From Sialis fuliginosa (taxonomy: Eukaryota > Arthropoda > Insecta > Megaloptera > Sialidae): a DNA stretch of 64,000 bases. Positions 1 through 11,131 of this stretch are shown in pieces. Every line of letters starts with the position of its first letter. The stretch's first letter is position 1. The stretch spans positions 4,632,993 to 4,696,992 of the forward strand of contig OY540814.1 in the NCBI GenBank assembly GCA_961205875.1. Direction: 5' to 3'. The notes beneath the pieces were generated by a model. It saw nothing but the letters and a program-made list of their open reading frames with translations. It was not told where the DNA came from and did not search any database. A program made the position numbers and the translations under genes.

Positions 1-502
1 ATTAACTTGTGTGACATGAAATGACCTTCTATGGCATTGTATTACAAAAACTGACCTGCTATGACGTCATGACGAATAATATGACAAGAGTATCAATATT
101 ACTTATTAGATTATTGAATAAATCTGAGCCGCTGCAACCAAGAGAAAAAGAAGTAATTTTAATACTGACGTTTTATGACGCGTGATAACATGTTATGGCG
201 TCACATGACATATGGACGTTTCAGAAACAATATTATATATTTCAATCAATTGCTTATGAAAGTTACGAGGCATTTTCAAACCTCTCTTAACCACTAATAT
301 TTAAATAAGGAGGCAGCTTTAACCCAAATGAATGCATCTAAAATGCACGATAATTCTAACTTCAGTCAACTGTATCTCAAAACCCTGAAGCTTTAGTAGA
401 TTTTGTCCATTGAGACATTTGATCAGAGGGACAAAATACGCAACATATAAAAAATTCAATCAATTTAGCGGAAGGCAGTTTCCCATAAAGATATTGCGGG
501 GT
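1..502. other. AT-rich stretch without a gene
   Basis: No coding region or bounded repeat is seen. The first 230 bases repeatedly use the words TGACATGA, TATGACG and GTCACATGACAT, and contain one TGACGTCA palindrome near 64. This could be a decayed short tandem repeat. I assign no function. Confidence 0.4.
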
Positions 503-842
503 CTTTTTGTAAGAGAAATTCCCGAGTAAAAAACACGGCCGTGCTATGGTCGTGGTGCGGTCGTGGTGTGACCGTGTGGTGCGGCCGTGATGTGGCCGTG
601 GTGCGACCGTACGGCCGGGCTTGTTTCACAAATAAACCTGGTGCTGCCGTGGTGGGGACCGCCCGGTCGTGGATCGGCCGCGGCTGTACGGTCGCATCAC
701 GGCCGTACGGCCATACCACGGCCGCGAACACACGGCCGCACCACACGGCCGCAACACACGGTCACACCACGGCCATAGCACGGCCGCACCACGACCATAG
801 CACGGCCGTTTGTTTTTTACTCGGGAATTTCTCTTATAAAAT
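503..842. mobile_element. GC-rich foldback element built from CGGCCGTG-type repeats
   Basis: The left edge (about 503-545) and right edge (about 800-842) are near-perfect inverted copies. Each arm reads inward from an AAGAGAAATTCCCGAGT-type end through CGGCCGTGCTATGGTCGTGG into degenerate short units of the type CGGCCGTGGTGTGG. The centre (600-700) is also partly self-complementary. The whole block is very GC-rich inside AT-rich DNA. The open frames here are only translations of the repeat (PHHTVTPRPHH-like). No transposase is present and no clear target duplication was found. It is best called a non-autonomous foldback or hairpin element of unknown superfamily. Confidence 0.75.
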
Positions 843-1815
843 TTGTCTTTTCGAACAGCAATTACAGCGCCATCTGCCCCGAATACAAAAAAATGTTCCA
901 GACAAAAGTTGCGTATTTTTTGACCCAAAATCCAAATCTGCAATAAAAATTGGGAGTTTCCATTTAAAATATCAAAGTTACCCCCTCCCCCACTCTTTGT
1001 GGTGTAGTTTAATAGCTTTTTCAAAAATATTGAACACGTATTTTTTTGTTTTTCGATGCTGTATGTACCATTCGAAATATTCGACCGTCCCGGAACATAT
1101 TTGACACCTGTATATAAACTAAGGATTTCTTGGTCAAGTCAAAGTTTCTACCAGTGTACAAAGAGCGGTATAATATGTGGCGAGCGTCGAAAACAATGAA
1201 AAAAGTTTCATGGTCTGTTGAAGCTGTATATATTTAATCATTTTTATTGATTTTGATGATTACTTATCTACAGTAATTTAAAATTTAATTGATTTCTATA
1301 AATATAGACTATGTAAAATTTATATAAAATCTGCTGCTATTAATAACGTTGATAAATGTCTGATAAAAAACTGTATACATAAATGATACAGGTATAGGTA
1401 TAATTTATTTAAATCGTTGTCGACTTCATTCATTTAAAATATTTCTATATATGTAGTTAGTATATTCAAGGTTGGAATTTACAATTTCGATGTCTTTTTT
1501 TTAGATTTCGGTAATTTGTAATATTATAATATGCAATGATTCGCAAATCAAATGTATTGATCTATAATACAAGATTAAGGTCAACTGAAGTATGATTTGG
1601 CGTGGCCAGCGTATGGCTTTCTAATACATAATATGAAATATGAATCCAATAATATAATATATAATATTGTGTTCATATTTAAGTATAAGTTTGTATTTAT
1701 TGTATTTAGTATAAATAAATTTTAATTAAGGTGGAGCTCTAATTAAATGTAATTAATTAGTTTTTTGCATTATTTTTATAAGAACATGGAAATTTGAGTT
1801 CAAATTATTAATAAC
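843..1815. other. AT-rich stretch without a gene
   Basis: No coding exon, RNA gene or bounded transposon could be recognised in this stretch. Composition is low-complexity A/T. Confidence 0.4.
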
Positions 1816-2246
1816 TAGCTGCTACCCGCGGCTTCGCTCGCGTGGATTTCGAAACCATCATCCCCATGATATTTTTTCCACCGGATCGAATAAAACTAAT
1901 TACAATCATTCATAAGTAAAAAGGGGTGAAATAAATTTTTTTGCTTTATTTTGGTTTTCATTTATTATGCAAAATCGTAAATATCTCAACTGCTAGATAG
2001 GGGGTTGTTTATCCTTCTTATACTCCACCTCCGTGGTATTTTTCCCGCCGGATCGAATAAAATCAATTAAAAACCCTTCATATGTAACAGGGGGTGAAAT
2101 ATTAATTACTAAAAAATTATAAATTTTCCACCCCCTTGCAATTCTTTAGGGGTTGAATTTTCGAGATACTAGATCTGTTCAGCGGTTTAGTCGTGAAAAG
2201 GTAACAAACAGACAGACACACTTTCGAATTTATAATATTAATATAA
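1816..2246 (+). repeat. Interspersed retroposon-like repeat with CCCGCGGCTTCGCTCGCG head
   Basis: The segment opens with a GC-rich head near 1820 (TACCCGCGGCTTCGCTCGCG). It then carries two tandem-like blocks with CACCGGATCGAATAAA and CGCCGGATCGAATAAA near 1880 and 2048. It ends near 2190-2246 with AACAAACAGACAGACACAC followed by a TAATATTA-type tail. Such GC-rich heads and CAGACAGAC...TAATATTA tails are common in many insect genomes as short interspersed or LINE 3'-end repeats. No coding capacity is seen. The superfamily is not proven. Confidence 0.5.
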
Positions 2247-2429
2247 TACTTAATAACATATCTGGCACTTTTGTTCACTATCTTCCAATATTTTTTTAAT
2301 GTACAATTTTTATGAATTTTATTACCGAAATTATTAGGTTTTACCATTAAAAATAATTTTATTACAAATTTAATTTAAATTTAACAAATTCAGTTATATG
2401 AAAAACACATTACTCATTTAAAAAAATGT

Positions 2430-3005
2430 ATCCTTAATATATATGTATAAAGCTCAACGTGTCTCTTTCTGTTTGTCTGTCCGTCCGTTAGTGCGCTTAT
2501 CACTCGAGAACCACTTATCCGATTTACGTGGTTTCTTTTTTAATGCATAGGTACATTCTCTGGCCAGGTTATAGGCTATAATTTGTTACGTTAGGTAACA
2601 ACAACTAAGCAGTGACGATAATAGTAAATCAAGTCGGAAATAATTTTGCCGTCGGCGCGCTGTTTTGCAATACGCTGCCTAAACCGTTCAATATTGAACA
2701 AAATACTGTATTAAAGAATTGTGTAGAATCAAAAGATCTACAATAAAGTCAGCGACACCATATATCTAACTTTTATATTTAAGCCACAATGACTGCTTTT
2801 ATGTTACAAAGAAAACTTAAAATATTTGGGTTCTGTTTACGTGGTACTTATGACCTGCAAAACATTAATCCTTATCGAAATAAATAATTTCATCGTCATA
2901 AGTACTTAATGTAGATATAATTTACCCTTTACAGCATCCAATTTGGTCGTACAGTTTAGGAAATATCTTAAAATAACATAAAGGTAACATATTAAATTGT
3001 GTCGT
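2430..3005 (+). repeat. Fragment of the 35-37 kb foldback family
   Basis: Positions 2661-2995 match 36631-36895 in direct orientation and 35330-35620 in reverse orientation. Shared words include CCTAAACCGTTCAATAT, TATTTAAGCCACAATGACTG and GGGTTCTGTTTACGTGG. The upstream part has a TGTCTGTCCGTCCGT run typical of short retroposon-like repeats. No open frame of interest is present. Confidence 0.65.
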
Positions 3006-3019
3006 GCCGCATCGAAGCT

Positions 3020-4803
3020 ATGTACTACATAGTAGATGTAATTTTAAGGAAAAAACCTTATTTGAACCTGTGTCCGGTAATTCTTCTGAGGGAGCTACAC
3101 GCTACAGTCTTTTACCAAAAATGACTGTTTATTTAATATCTAGAGAACCCATTGTGCTACAGTTATGAAATTTGATTCAGGGATTAGTATTAATAAGTGT
3201 TATCGATTTCCAGTATCAAATAATAATAATTTAGATCAGGGGTGTTAGGAGTCAGTGGACCCGCCGATTTTTCAAATCTTTTTTAGGGTTCCGAAGAAAC
3301 CCTATTAATCTCACTTTGTCGTCCGTCCGTCCGTCCGTCTGTCCGTCCTTTTCACTCAAAGTTAAATAGCTCGTAAACTATATAAGCTAGAAACTTGTTT
3401 TTACTGAACATGTAAAATGACACCCTCTAGTGAAATATGTACTTCATTGAATAAATAATTTTTCAGGGGGTGCAATAAAGAGGCATGTGGCACGTTAAAA
3501 TGTATAACCAAACAAGCGGAATTTGACCCTTTTTCTATTTTTTTCTAAATCAAAAATGGTGCCTGTAGGGAGATTTAAAGCAAATTCAAAAAAACAAAAA
3601 AAATGTATACCAAGACGTGTGGCATGTCAAAATGTACATCTCAATTAGTAGAATTTAACCATATTTTTTTTCTAACTTAAAAATGGCACCTGTAGGGGGC
3701 TAAAAGCAGTATTTTATTTTGAAAAAAATTTGGTAACGAGGCTTTGGTGGGACTAGCAACGAAAAATACAAAAGTCAACAATATAATTTTAAATTTTGGA
3801 ATTATAGGGAGGGGCGTGATAGAATTTTTTATTTTGATATCTAGGCAAGTGGGTCGTCAAAATATAGATCTCAATTAGTAGAACTTGACACTTTTTTATA
3901 TTTTTTTCTATCTTAAAAATGCACCTGTAAGTGGTTCCAAACATTCCACGTAGTACGTACTTCGGAACCCGTATGGCATACACTCGTGTATGTCTTGCCC
4001 GAATTATTTTGTTCTTGAATTTTTTCCTGAGTTGGGCACTTGTAGAAGATTATATAGCACAAAATACACAAAAATATAATTTGTTTATTTGTCATAAGAA
4101 AAATATCGAAAAAAGAAAGTACTGCAGAATTTTACTTAATACGGATGCTTCAAATTACATATAAGTTTATATTCTTGTTCTACAATTAAAAATAAGACAA
4201 AAAGTTAATATAAATATACGTCCTAATACTTGTTTATCATAGACTTACAGTCAGTTGTATTGCTATTACAAAATCATATTAAAAATGAAACTATAAATGG
4301 TTATTTTTTGATAAAAATGTAGTTTTGGAGGTATATTTTGTATTAACTTTGTATCTTATTTTTAATCATAGAACAAGAATATAAGCGTATTTTTTATAAT
4401 TTGAAACATCCGTATTAAGTAATCTTCTGCAATACTTACTTTTTATCAATATTTCTCGAAAACAGTTGGTCCTTTAATAAATAAACAATGTTTATTTTTG
4501 TGTATTTTGTATCATATAATCTTCTACAAGTACCCAACTCAGGAAAAAATACTTGATAAAAATCGGCGGGCCCACTGACCTCTTACACCCCTGGTCTAAA
4601 TTATTATTATTTGATACTGGAAATCGATAACACTTATTAATATTAATCCCTGTATCAAATTTCATAACTGTAGCACAATGGGTTCTCTAGATATTAAATA
4701 AACACTTATTTTGAGTAAAAGACTTTAGCTCACCCAGGAAGAATTTCCGGGCATAGGTTCAAATAAAGTCTTTTCCTTAAAATTACATCCTCGATCTACT
4801 GTA
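3020..4803. mobile_element. Large foldback element, interrupted by another repeat
   Basis: Positions 3030-3275 and 4012-4230 together are the inverted counterpart of 4330-4800. Examples are GAACCCATTGTGCTACAG near 3146, whose reverse complement lies near 4675, and the CAGTGGACCCGCCGAT block near 3258, whose complement is at 4562. A GGGTTCCG-family element sits inside the left arm. Without it, the element is about 1.06 kb with arms of about 450-470 bp. No transposase is seen. Confidence 0.75.
3287..4010 (+). mobile_element. GGGTTCCG-family element, copy A (nested)
   Basis: It begins AGGGTTCCGAAGAAACCCT and ends with CTTCGGAACCC plus a conserved GGCATACACTCGTGTATG hairpin and TTGCCCGAATTATTTT. 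Copies B (5394-6515) and C (7253-8066) share the whole body, including a run of CCGTCCGTCCGT near the head and repeated blocks with GGCGCCTGTAGGGGGCTAA. The element interrupts the left arm of a foldback. It is non-coding and of unassigned superfamily. Confidence 0.7.
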
Positions 4804-5199
4804 AATTTTTTTTTACACTAGTAAAATTAAAATTATCACACACTTCTGAGCAGAGCAATATACCACTTATAAAAAACATATTATAGGAAAGGGGAAGTGC
4901 TAAAATTGTCTTGCGGAAAAGAGTCGCAGGTAATTTTTTTTATTAACTTGTGGGATAAGCCATATTAGAATGTAACACAATACTACACACAATACATATT
5001 CTTGATACGATAACACTTATTTGATACTGTTGACCTTGATTCCATGTTCGTTATTTAACTTGGACTTTCTTTTGAATATACATATGTAGGTTGTACATAT
5101 CGCGAAAAAAAGTAGAAAGAACTTTTTATTGTATTCTTGTTACACTAGAATTACATACAACTTTTATCCGTTGATCCAATACGGAAGTGGTGTAATATA
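4804..5199. other. AT-rich stretch without a gene
   Basis: No exon or element boundary was recognised between the foldback and the hAT element that follows. Confidence 0.35.
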
Positions 5200-6663
5200 C
5201 AGTGGCGTAACCAGTTTTGTTTTTGTTTTTTTTTGGGGAGGGGGGGGGGGAAACTTAAAAAAGATCAGGTATACAAATATTTTGGCCTTTCAGTATTCAC
5301 AATTTTATAATTTAAACTTTAAATAATTTCTTTTTGCTCCTCATTGTATGTACTGTAGATATATGCATATATACAACCTTTCTTTTTATTAGGGTTCCGA
5401 AGAAACCCTATTAATATCGCTTTGTCGTCCGTCCGTATGTCCGTCCGTCCGTCCGTCCGTCCTTTTCACTCAAAGCTAAATAGCTCGTAAACTATATAAG
5501 CTAGAAACTTGAAATTTTTACTGAACATGTAAAATGACGCCCTCTAGTAAAATATGTACAAATTTATTGAATAAATAATTTTTCAGGGGGGGCAATAAGG
5601 AGCTAAAGCTAGGTAAAAAAAATATTTTTTTTTATACCAAAGCATGTGGCACGTTAAAATGTATAACCAAATAAGCGGAATTTGACCCTTTTTTAATTTT
5701 TTTTCTAAATCAAAAATGGTGCCTGTAGGGGGCTTTAAAGCAAATCCAAAAAAACAAAAAAATTGTATACCAAGACGTGTGGCACGTCAAAATTTACGTC
5801 TCAATTAGTAGAATATGCCCCTATTTTTTATTTTTTTTCTAACTCAAAAATGGCGCCTGTAGGGGGCTAAAAGCAGTATTTTATTTTGTCCCCCCCCCCT
5901 CTAACTCTGTAACTACCGGCTCAAAAAATCTGAAAAAAATTTGGTAACGAGGTTTTGGTGGGACTACCAACGACAAATACTAAAGTCAATAATATAATTT
6001 TAAATTTTGGAATAATAGGGAGGGGTGTAAGATAATTTAAATTTTTTATTTTCATATCTAGGCATGTGATATGTCAAAATGTACATCTCAACTCGTAGAA
6101 CATGACCATATTTTTTATTTTTTTTCTAACTCAAAAATGGCGCCTGTAGGGGGCTAAAAGCAGTGTTTTATTTTGTCCCCCCCCCCTCTATCTCTGTAAC
6201 TACTGGCTCAAAAAATCTGAAAAAAATTTGGTAACGAGGCTTTGGTAGGACTACCAACGACAAATACTAAAATCAACAATATAATTTGAAATTTTGGAAT
6301 TATAGGGAGGGGCGTCATAAAAAATTGTTTTTTTGATATCTAGGTATGTGGTATGTCAAAATATAGATCTCAATTAGTAGAACTTGACTTTTTTTTATAT
6401 TTTAACTTTAACTTAAAAATGCACCTGTAAGTGGTTCCAAACATTTCACGTGGTACGTACTTCGGAACCCTTATGGCATACACTCGTGTATGTCTTGCCC
6501 GAATTATTTTTTCTTAAAGTGCTTCTGAACACAAACGCTAGAAGGGGGGGGGGGACAAGTATACACCTATTTTTTTCATATAACTGCTTGGCATCTTACT
6601 ACTTGCATCACTGCGGGGGGCCAAGCTCCCCTGCTCCCCCCTCCCCTCTTGGTTACGCCAATG
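5200..6663 (+). mobile_element. Non-autonomous hAT element carrying a nested repeat
   Basis: The left end is CAGTGGCGTAACCAG and the right end is CTTGGTTACGCCAATG, forming inverted termini. The 8-bp sequence GTAATATA flanks both sides (5192-5199 and 6664-6671), as expected for a hAT target duplication. The interior holds G- and C-homopolymer runs and a complete GGGTTCCG-family element (copy B). There is no transposase. Confidence 0.85.
5394..6515 (+). mobile_element. GGGTTCCG-family element, copy B (nested in hAT)
   Basis: It has the same head, body and tail as copies A and C. It contains two tandem versions of the internal block ending in ATTTTGGAATTATAGGGAGG, so it is longer than the others. 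Its position inside a hAT element with intact target duplication shows it arrived after the hAT insertion. Confidence 0.75.
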
Positions 6664-6899
6664 GTAATATACATCTTTTTAAATAAAAATGTATTAATAT
6701 TAATAGTGTGAATGAATGTATGTATCCATATTTATTAATTTGTTAAGTATCCTTTTAACTCAGGGTTGCATAAAACTATGATTTATTTAAGAAATATGAA
6801 TCATTCGATTTTGCTTCCTCGCAATATAGAAGATACGAGAAGCTTTGTGATCGTTTTTAGATTGAGACAAAAAAAAATGTTCTCCGATTTCAAAATTCT

Positions 6900-7245
6900 A
6901 AATTGATCTTTCCGTTTCACGTCAAGGCAAACATTTTTTGTTCCGTGTCTGTCTGTCTGTCCGTCCGTGTATCCCCTGAATTCTTGTCACACGCATAACT
7001 CATGAACCATTGAACCGATATTATTGAAACTTGATCGGATAGTTGGGTCTGGCTTGAAGACGGTCCCATTTCAAAATCATCAAAATCGTGTGTAAGGGGG
7101 AGGGGTGACATCCCAAAATATTTATTTTTACAAGCTTTTACTTAACTTAAATCTAACTTTAAATCTTGCAACCGATTTTTAACAAACTTCCCGTCGTTCG
7201 ATTTCTTTCAAATTTTGGATTCTGGTGTATTCTCCGTGACAATGC
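6900..7245 (+). repeat. Short interspersed repeat with TGTCTGTCCGTCCG
   Basis: The segment contains TCCGTGTCTGTCTGTCTG followed by text typical of insect short repeats (AACTCATGAACCATTGAACC, then AACTTGATCGGATAGTTGGG). No coding region is credible. The family is unassigned. Confidence 0.4.
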
Positions 7246-7252
7246 ACTTTTT

Positions 7253-8066
7253 AGGGTTCCGAAGAAACCCTATTAATATCGCTTTGTCGTCCGTCCGTCC
7301 TTTTCACTCAAAGCTAAATAGCTCGTAAACTATATAAGCTAGAAACTTGAAATTTTTACTGAACATGTAAAATGACACCCTTTTGTAAATTTTGTACAAA
7401 TTTATTGAATAAATAATTTTTCAGGGGGGGCAATAAGGAGTTAAAGCTAGGTAAAAAAAATATTTTTTTTTATACCAAGGCATGTATGTGGCACGTTAAA
7501 ATGTATAACCAAACAAGCGGAATTCGACCCTTTTTTTATTTTTTTTCTAAATCAAAAATGGTGTAGGGGGCTTTAAAGCAAATCCAAAAAAACAAAAAAA
7601 TTGTATACCAAGACGGGTGGCACGTCAAAATGTACGTCTCAATTAGTAGAATATGCCCATATTTTTTTTTTCTAATTCAAAAATGGCGCCTGTAGGGGGC
7701 TAAAAGCAGTATTTTATTCTGCCCCCCCCCCCCCCCCCCCCTCTATCTCTGTAACTAATGGCTCAAAAAATCTGAAAAAAATTTGGTAACGAGGCTTTGG
7801 TGGGACTACCAACGACAAATACTAAAGTCAACAATATAATTTTAAATTTTGGAATTATAGGGAGGGGCGTCATAATTTTTTTTTCTGATATCTAGGCATG
7901 TGGTATGTCAAAATATAGATCTCAATTAGTAGAATTTGACACTTTTTTATATTTTAACTTTAACTTAAAAATGCACCTGTAAGTGGTTCCAAACATTTCA
8001 CGTAGTACGTAGGTACTTCGGAACCCTTATGGCATACACTCGTGTATGTCTTGCCCGAATTATTTT
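7253..8066 (+). mobile_element. GGGTTCCG-family element, copy C
   Basis: It has the same AGGGTTCCGAAG head and the same CTTCGGAACCC, GGCATACACTCGTGTATG and TTGCCCGAATTATTTT tail as copies A and B. It contains a run of about 20 C near 7727. Non-coding. Confidence 0.75.
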
Positions 8067-8974
8067 ATCATTTTCACGGCTATTTTATGAAATATAAGGT
8101 ATTTTTTGATGTATTTAATATTTTAGTTAACATGGCTGCACGATCTTTATGTATCGATATAATTATCAAAATTATTTCGTAACCATTATTTTCTATTATT
8201 TTCTTTTGTCAATTTGAAAATTATTAATTGAAATTTTATGTCGTGCCCGATCTATAATTTTCTGTTTTTGAAAAATTGGAAAGAAATAATAATAAACATT
8301 GCAAATTGACAATTATGTCCATGCGTGCGCGTAACTTGTCAAATACTTCGTGAAACATCAATGGAACTTTAAAATAGGTTTGATACGCCATTTAAAGGGG
8401 GTTGTTAGCTAACAAGTCTTAATAGATAGGAATATATATTAAATTTATGAGGTTTTCAAAATAAAAGATTTTTTTTGTCTTCTGATGTCATGAATATATA
8501 ATATGATGACTAAATAAAAATTATGTACATTATGACTAAAAATGAATAAAATAAAAATTAGAAAAACTGTTATTAAAAATAAACTTTTATATACAGGGTG
8601 GGGCAATAGTGTGTGGAAGTTCGATAGTTTGAAATATTAATGTAAAATAGAAAAATTAATTAAAATTTTGAAATATTAATTTAAAGTAGACAAGGTAATC
8701 TCTTCTTTCGTTTACTTTAAATCTAAATTTCAAAATAGTCACAGGAATTGCTACTTTAAATGAATATTAAATAATTCTTTATTAATGTTAATTTGATAAA
8801 AATTAGAGAATGTATAAAACTAAAATTTTATGTAATATTCCGAAATATTCATTTAAAGTAGCTAAATGTAGTTTTTTCTTTGGGAAAATCTTAACCACCC
8901 TTAATTCTATTTTGAATCTAGAATTCCAAATATTAATGTAGTGTATCAATTTAACATAATCGGTTCAGTCGTTT
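8067..8974. other. AT-rich stretch with one Tc1-like terminus
   Basis: Near 8594 the sequence TACAGGGTGGGGC resembles the end of the Tc1/mariner-like MITE found at 38775-39368, but no matching right end was found. Several short blocks of the form GAAATATTAATTTAAAGTA recur between 8640 and 8960. No gene is seen. Confidence 0.35.
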
Positions 8975-11131
8975 TTGAGTTATTTAAGGTATATATTACA
9001 CTACACAATTTTTATAAAAATTGATTGTTTATACAATTAATTAACTCTACCTACATAAAAAGAAACTTATGTTTGTATCTTTTACCGTTTATCTCTGAAC
9101 CGATTTTAATTGCGGTTTTCACCAATAGATAAATAATTATTCAGAGCAGGTTCTTGGCTATTATTTTTTTTTAATATTTCTGGTTCTATGAAACAGTTGA
9201 ATTGATTTAAAATTAAAAAAAACTCAACAATAAGATTTTAGTGTTACCAATTGCCAAAGAATTGAAAAATATTACTTTTTTATGGTGGGAATCGATTATA
9301 TAAGTCTTTGAGAACACAAACAAACAGTTGTACAAAAATAAAGGTTTTACAAAAACTTTTATTGTTAACCCTCCGTTAGGCGCGCTTACTACTGTCGCGA
9401 GTTTAGGCGCGCGGCATACATGCGTAGACCATTTTCAATAGGGCCTATAATAGCTGAATTTGATTTTTATTTCAAATGAGTTGAACTATGATGTTTATTG
9501 ATGTATACTTTTGTATACAACACATCATTTTTATTAAAATTTTTATATATTTTGTTGTGGAAAAATAAACAAAGTTAAATATCATTTTTAGACGTTTTAT
9601 TGTCATAAATTCTATATTAATTTAAAAAATAAACATAATATATCTAAATAAAAAAATGATTATCAAAATATGTTAATTATGATTAATATATAGAAGTACA
9701 AAAAAATTGCAATGAAAATGTTGCAAAGAAAAGTATGAAAATGGCGATCAAAATTGGATATTTTTATTTAGGTAAAAATGCAGTGCGAATATATCTCATA
9801 TGGTCTTTTTATACATATTTGCTAAATTATTGCAATTTCTAGAATAAATATTGCACCGTACGACATAATCACCTAGCCTATTTGCAGGAAAGTCGAAAAA
9901 AAATTTCCGAGGGGGGTGTGGTGGGGTGGGGTGATGACCTAGACCTTATCGCATTGACCAAAAAAAAAGATCACTAGGTATTTTTTTTCACTTTTCGCTA
10001 CTTTGGGCAGGCATGATCATGTGTAGACTTTCAATGACTAAAACAAATATCAATTAGCTTTACCCCCCCCCCCCCCTCCTCCCCAAAATTTTTTTTTCTC
10101 CAAGCACAGTATAGAATAGAATATTACATCAATTTTTTAGAACCCTGAAGGGGGTGGGGAGGGGGGTAAGTACCTCCATTAGCCCCCTCCCCCCCATGGA
10201 CGCCCTTGCCTATAATGGTGTGGCGTTCTACAATTATGAAAATCCCGTACGCTCGGCATTGTCCTAAACTCTTTGTGGGGCTTTAAATACTCCCACGCAA
10301 AGTTTTTTTGAGTTAAACATGTCTATATTTTTGAAATTAGTAAAATATAATACACGCCCATAAAATAAAACCACTATTTCTTACAAAAATGATGAAAATA
10401 AAAAATCGAAGCACTACAAAAATATTTACACCGTTAGGCGCGTGGCATACATGCGTAGACCAGCCGTTTTTGATTCGCTATAACTCAAAACACCGGGCTA
10501 AAAAATTGCAACTAAGTAACTAATAATATATAAGGATATGTAATCGACAGCTACTCAAAAGGGCACGTGCTAAAATAAAGCGTGGTTTGTATTGTTACAG
10601 TTTTTATAGTAGTGGTCTACGCATGTACGTCACGCGCCTAACGGAGGGTTAATCAAAGACAAGCATGATTCCATTATTAACAATTTAATAAAACTGAATT
10701 TTCAGTGAATGTTCTGTACTACAGAATGTTTATTTTTCAGAGGTATCAACTTAAAAAACGTTAAACTTTATTAGTTATTAGTATTACAGCTTAAAAAGTG
10801 TGTTTTCAGCCATTTTAATCAGCGAAGCGGATAAACAAATGAATTATTTATTTATTTTTTTCAAAATGGAGGTTGTAGGGAATTTTGTAGCGAATAACTT
10901 TTATTTAAAACTTTTTTTCTATAATACTTATTTAGACCGCTCTTTAGCAAAAATCAGAAAATCGGAAGAATTTTGCAATTAAACCATGGTAACACCTGTC
11001 GCGGACAACCAAAATCGGAGCAAACTTAGGGTCAACTTAGGGTATTATTTTACATCAGATTTGTAACATATCCTGTAAGTATTAAAACTGTAGGCAAAAA
11101 TAATCTGTTTTAGCCTCCACAGCCTGGACTA
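8975..11131 (+). repeat. Interspersed repeat family, copy 1 (split by a TTAA element)
   Basis: Positions 8975-9368 plus 10655-11131 match 45229-46090 in reverse complement. Shared words include TTCAGTGAATGTTCTGTAC, ACCTGTCGCGGACAACCAAA and TTTTAGCCTCCACAGCCTGG. The two halves are separated by the TTAA-flanked element at 9369-10650. No coding capacity is recognised. Confidence 0.8.
9369..10650. mobile_element. piggyBac-like non-autonomous element, TTAA target duplication
   Basis: The termini are CCCTCCGTTAGGCGCG and CGCGCCTAACGGAGGG, directly flanked by TTAA (9365-9368 and 10651-10654). TTAA duplication with a CCC...GGG terminus is characteristic of the piggyBac superfamily. The paralogous empty site near 45700 reads straight through with a single TTAA, confirming the insertion. 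A subterminal copy of the end (CCGTTAGGCGCG plus GGCATACATGCGTAGACC) lies at 10434. No transposase. Confidence 0.85.

Noticed and set aside
64-72. CRE-like TGACGTCA as a promoter element
   Set aside because: A single 8-bp palindrome far from any supported transcription start, inside a TATGACG-rich stretch. No support for regulation.
541-1104. 187-residue frame rich in Pro, Arg, His and Thr
   Set aside because: It is only the translation of the inverted CGGCCGTG repeat, with open frames on both strands, as expected from GC-rich repeats without stops.
3320-3350. CRISPR-like short repeat array (CCGTCCGTCCGT runs)
   Set aside because: A tetranucleotide microsatellite within insect repeats. No spacer-repeat structure, and the host is a eukaryote.
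10800-10982. Short open frame in the host repeat
   Set aside because: AT-rich, with no domain and not preserved in the second copy of the same repeat near 45400.
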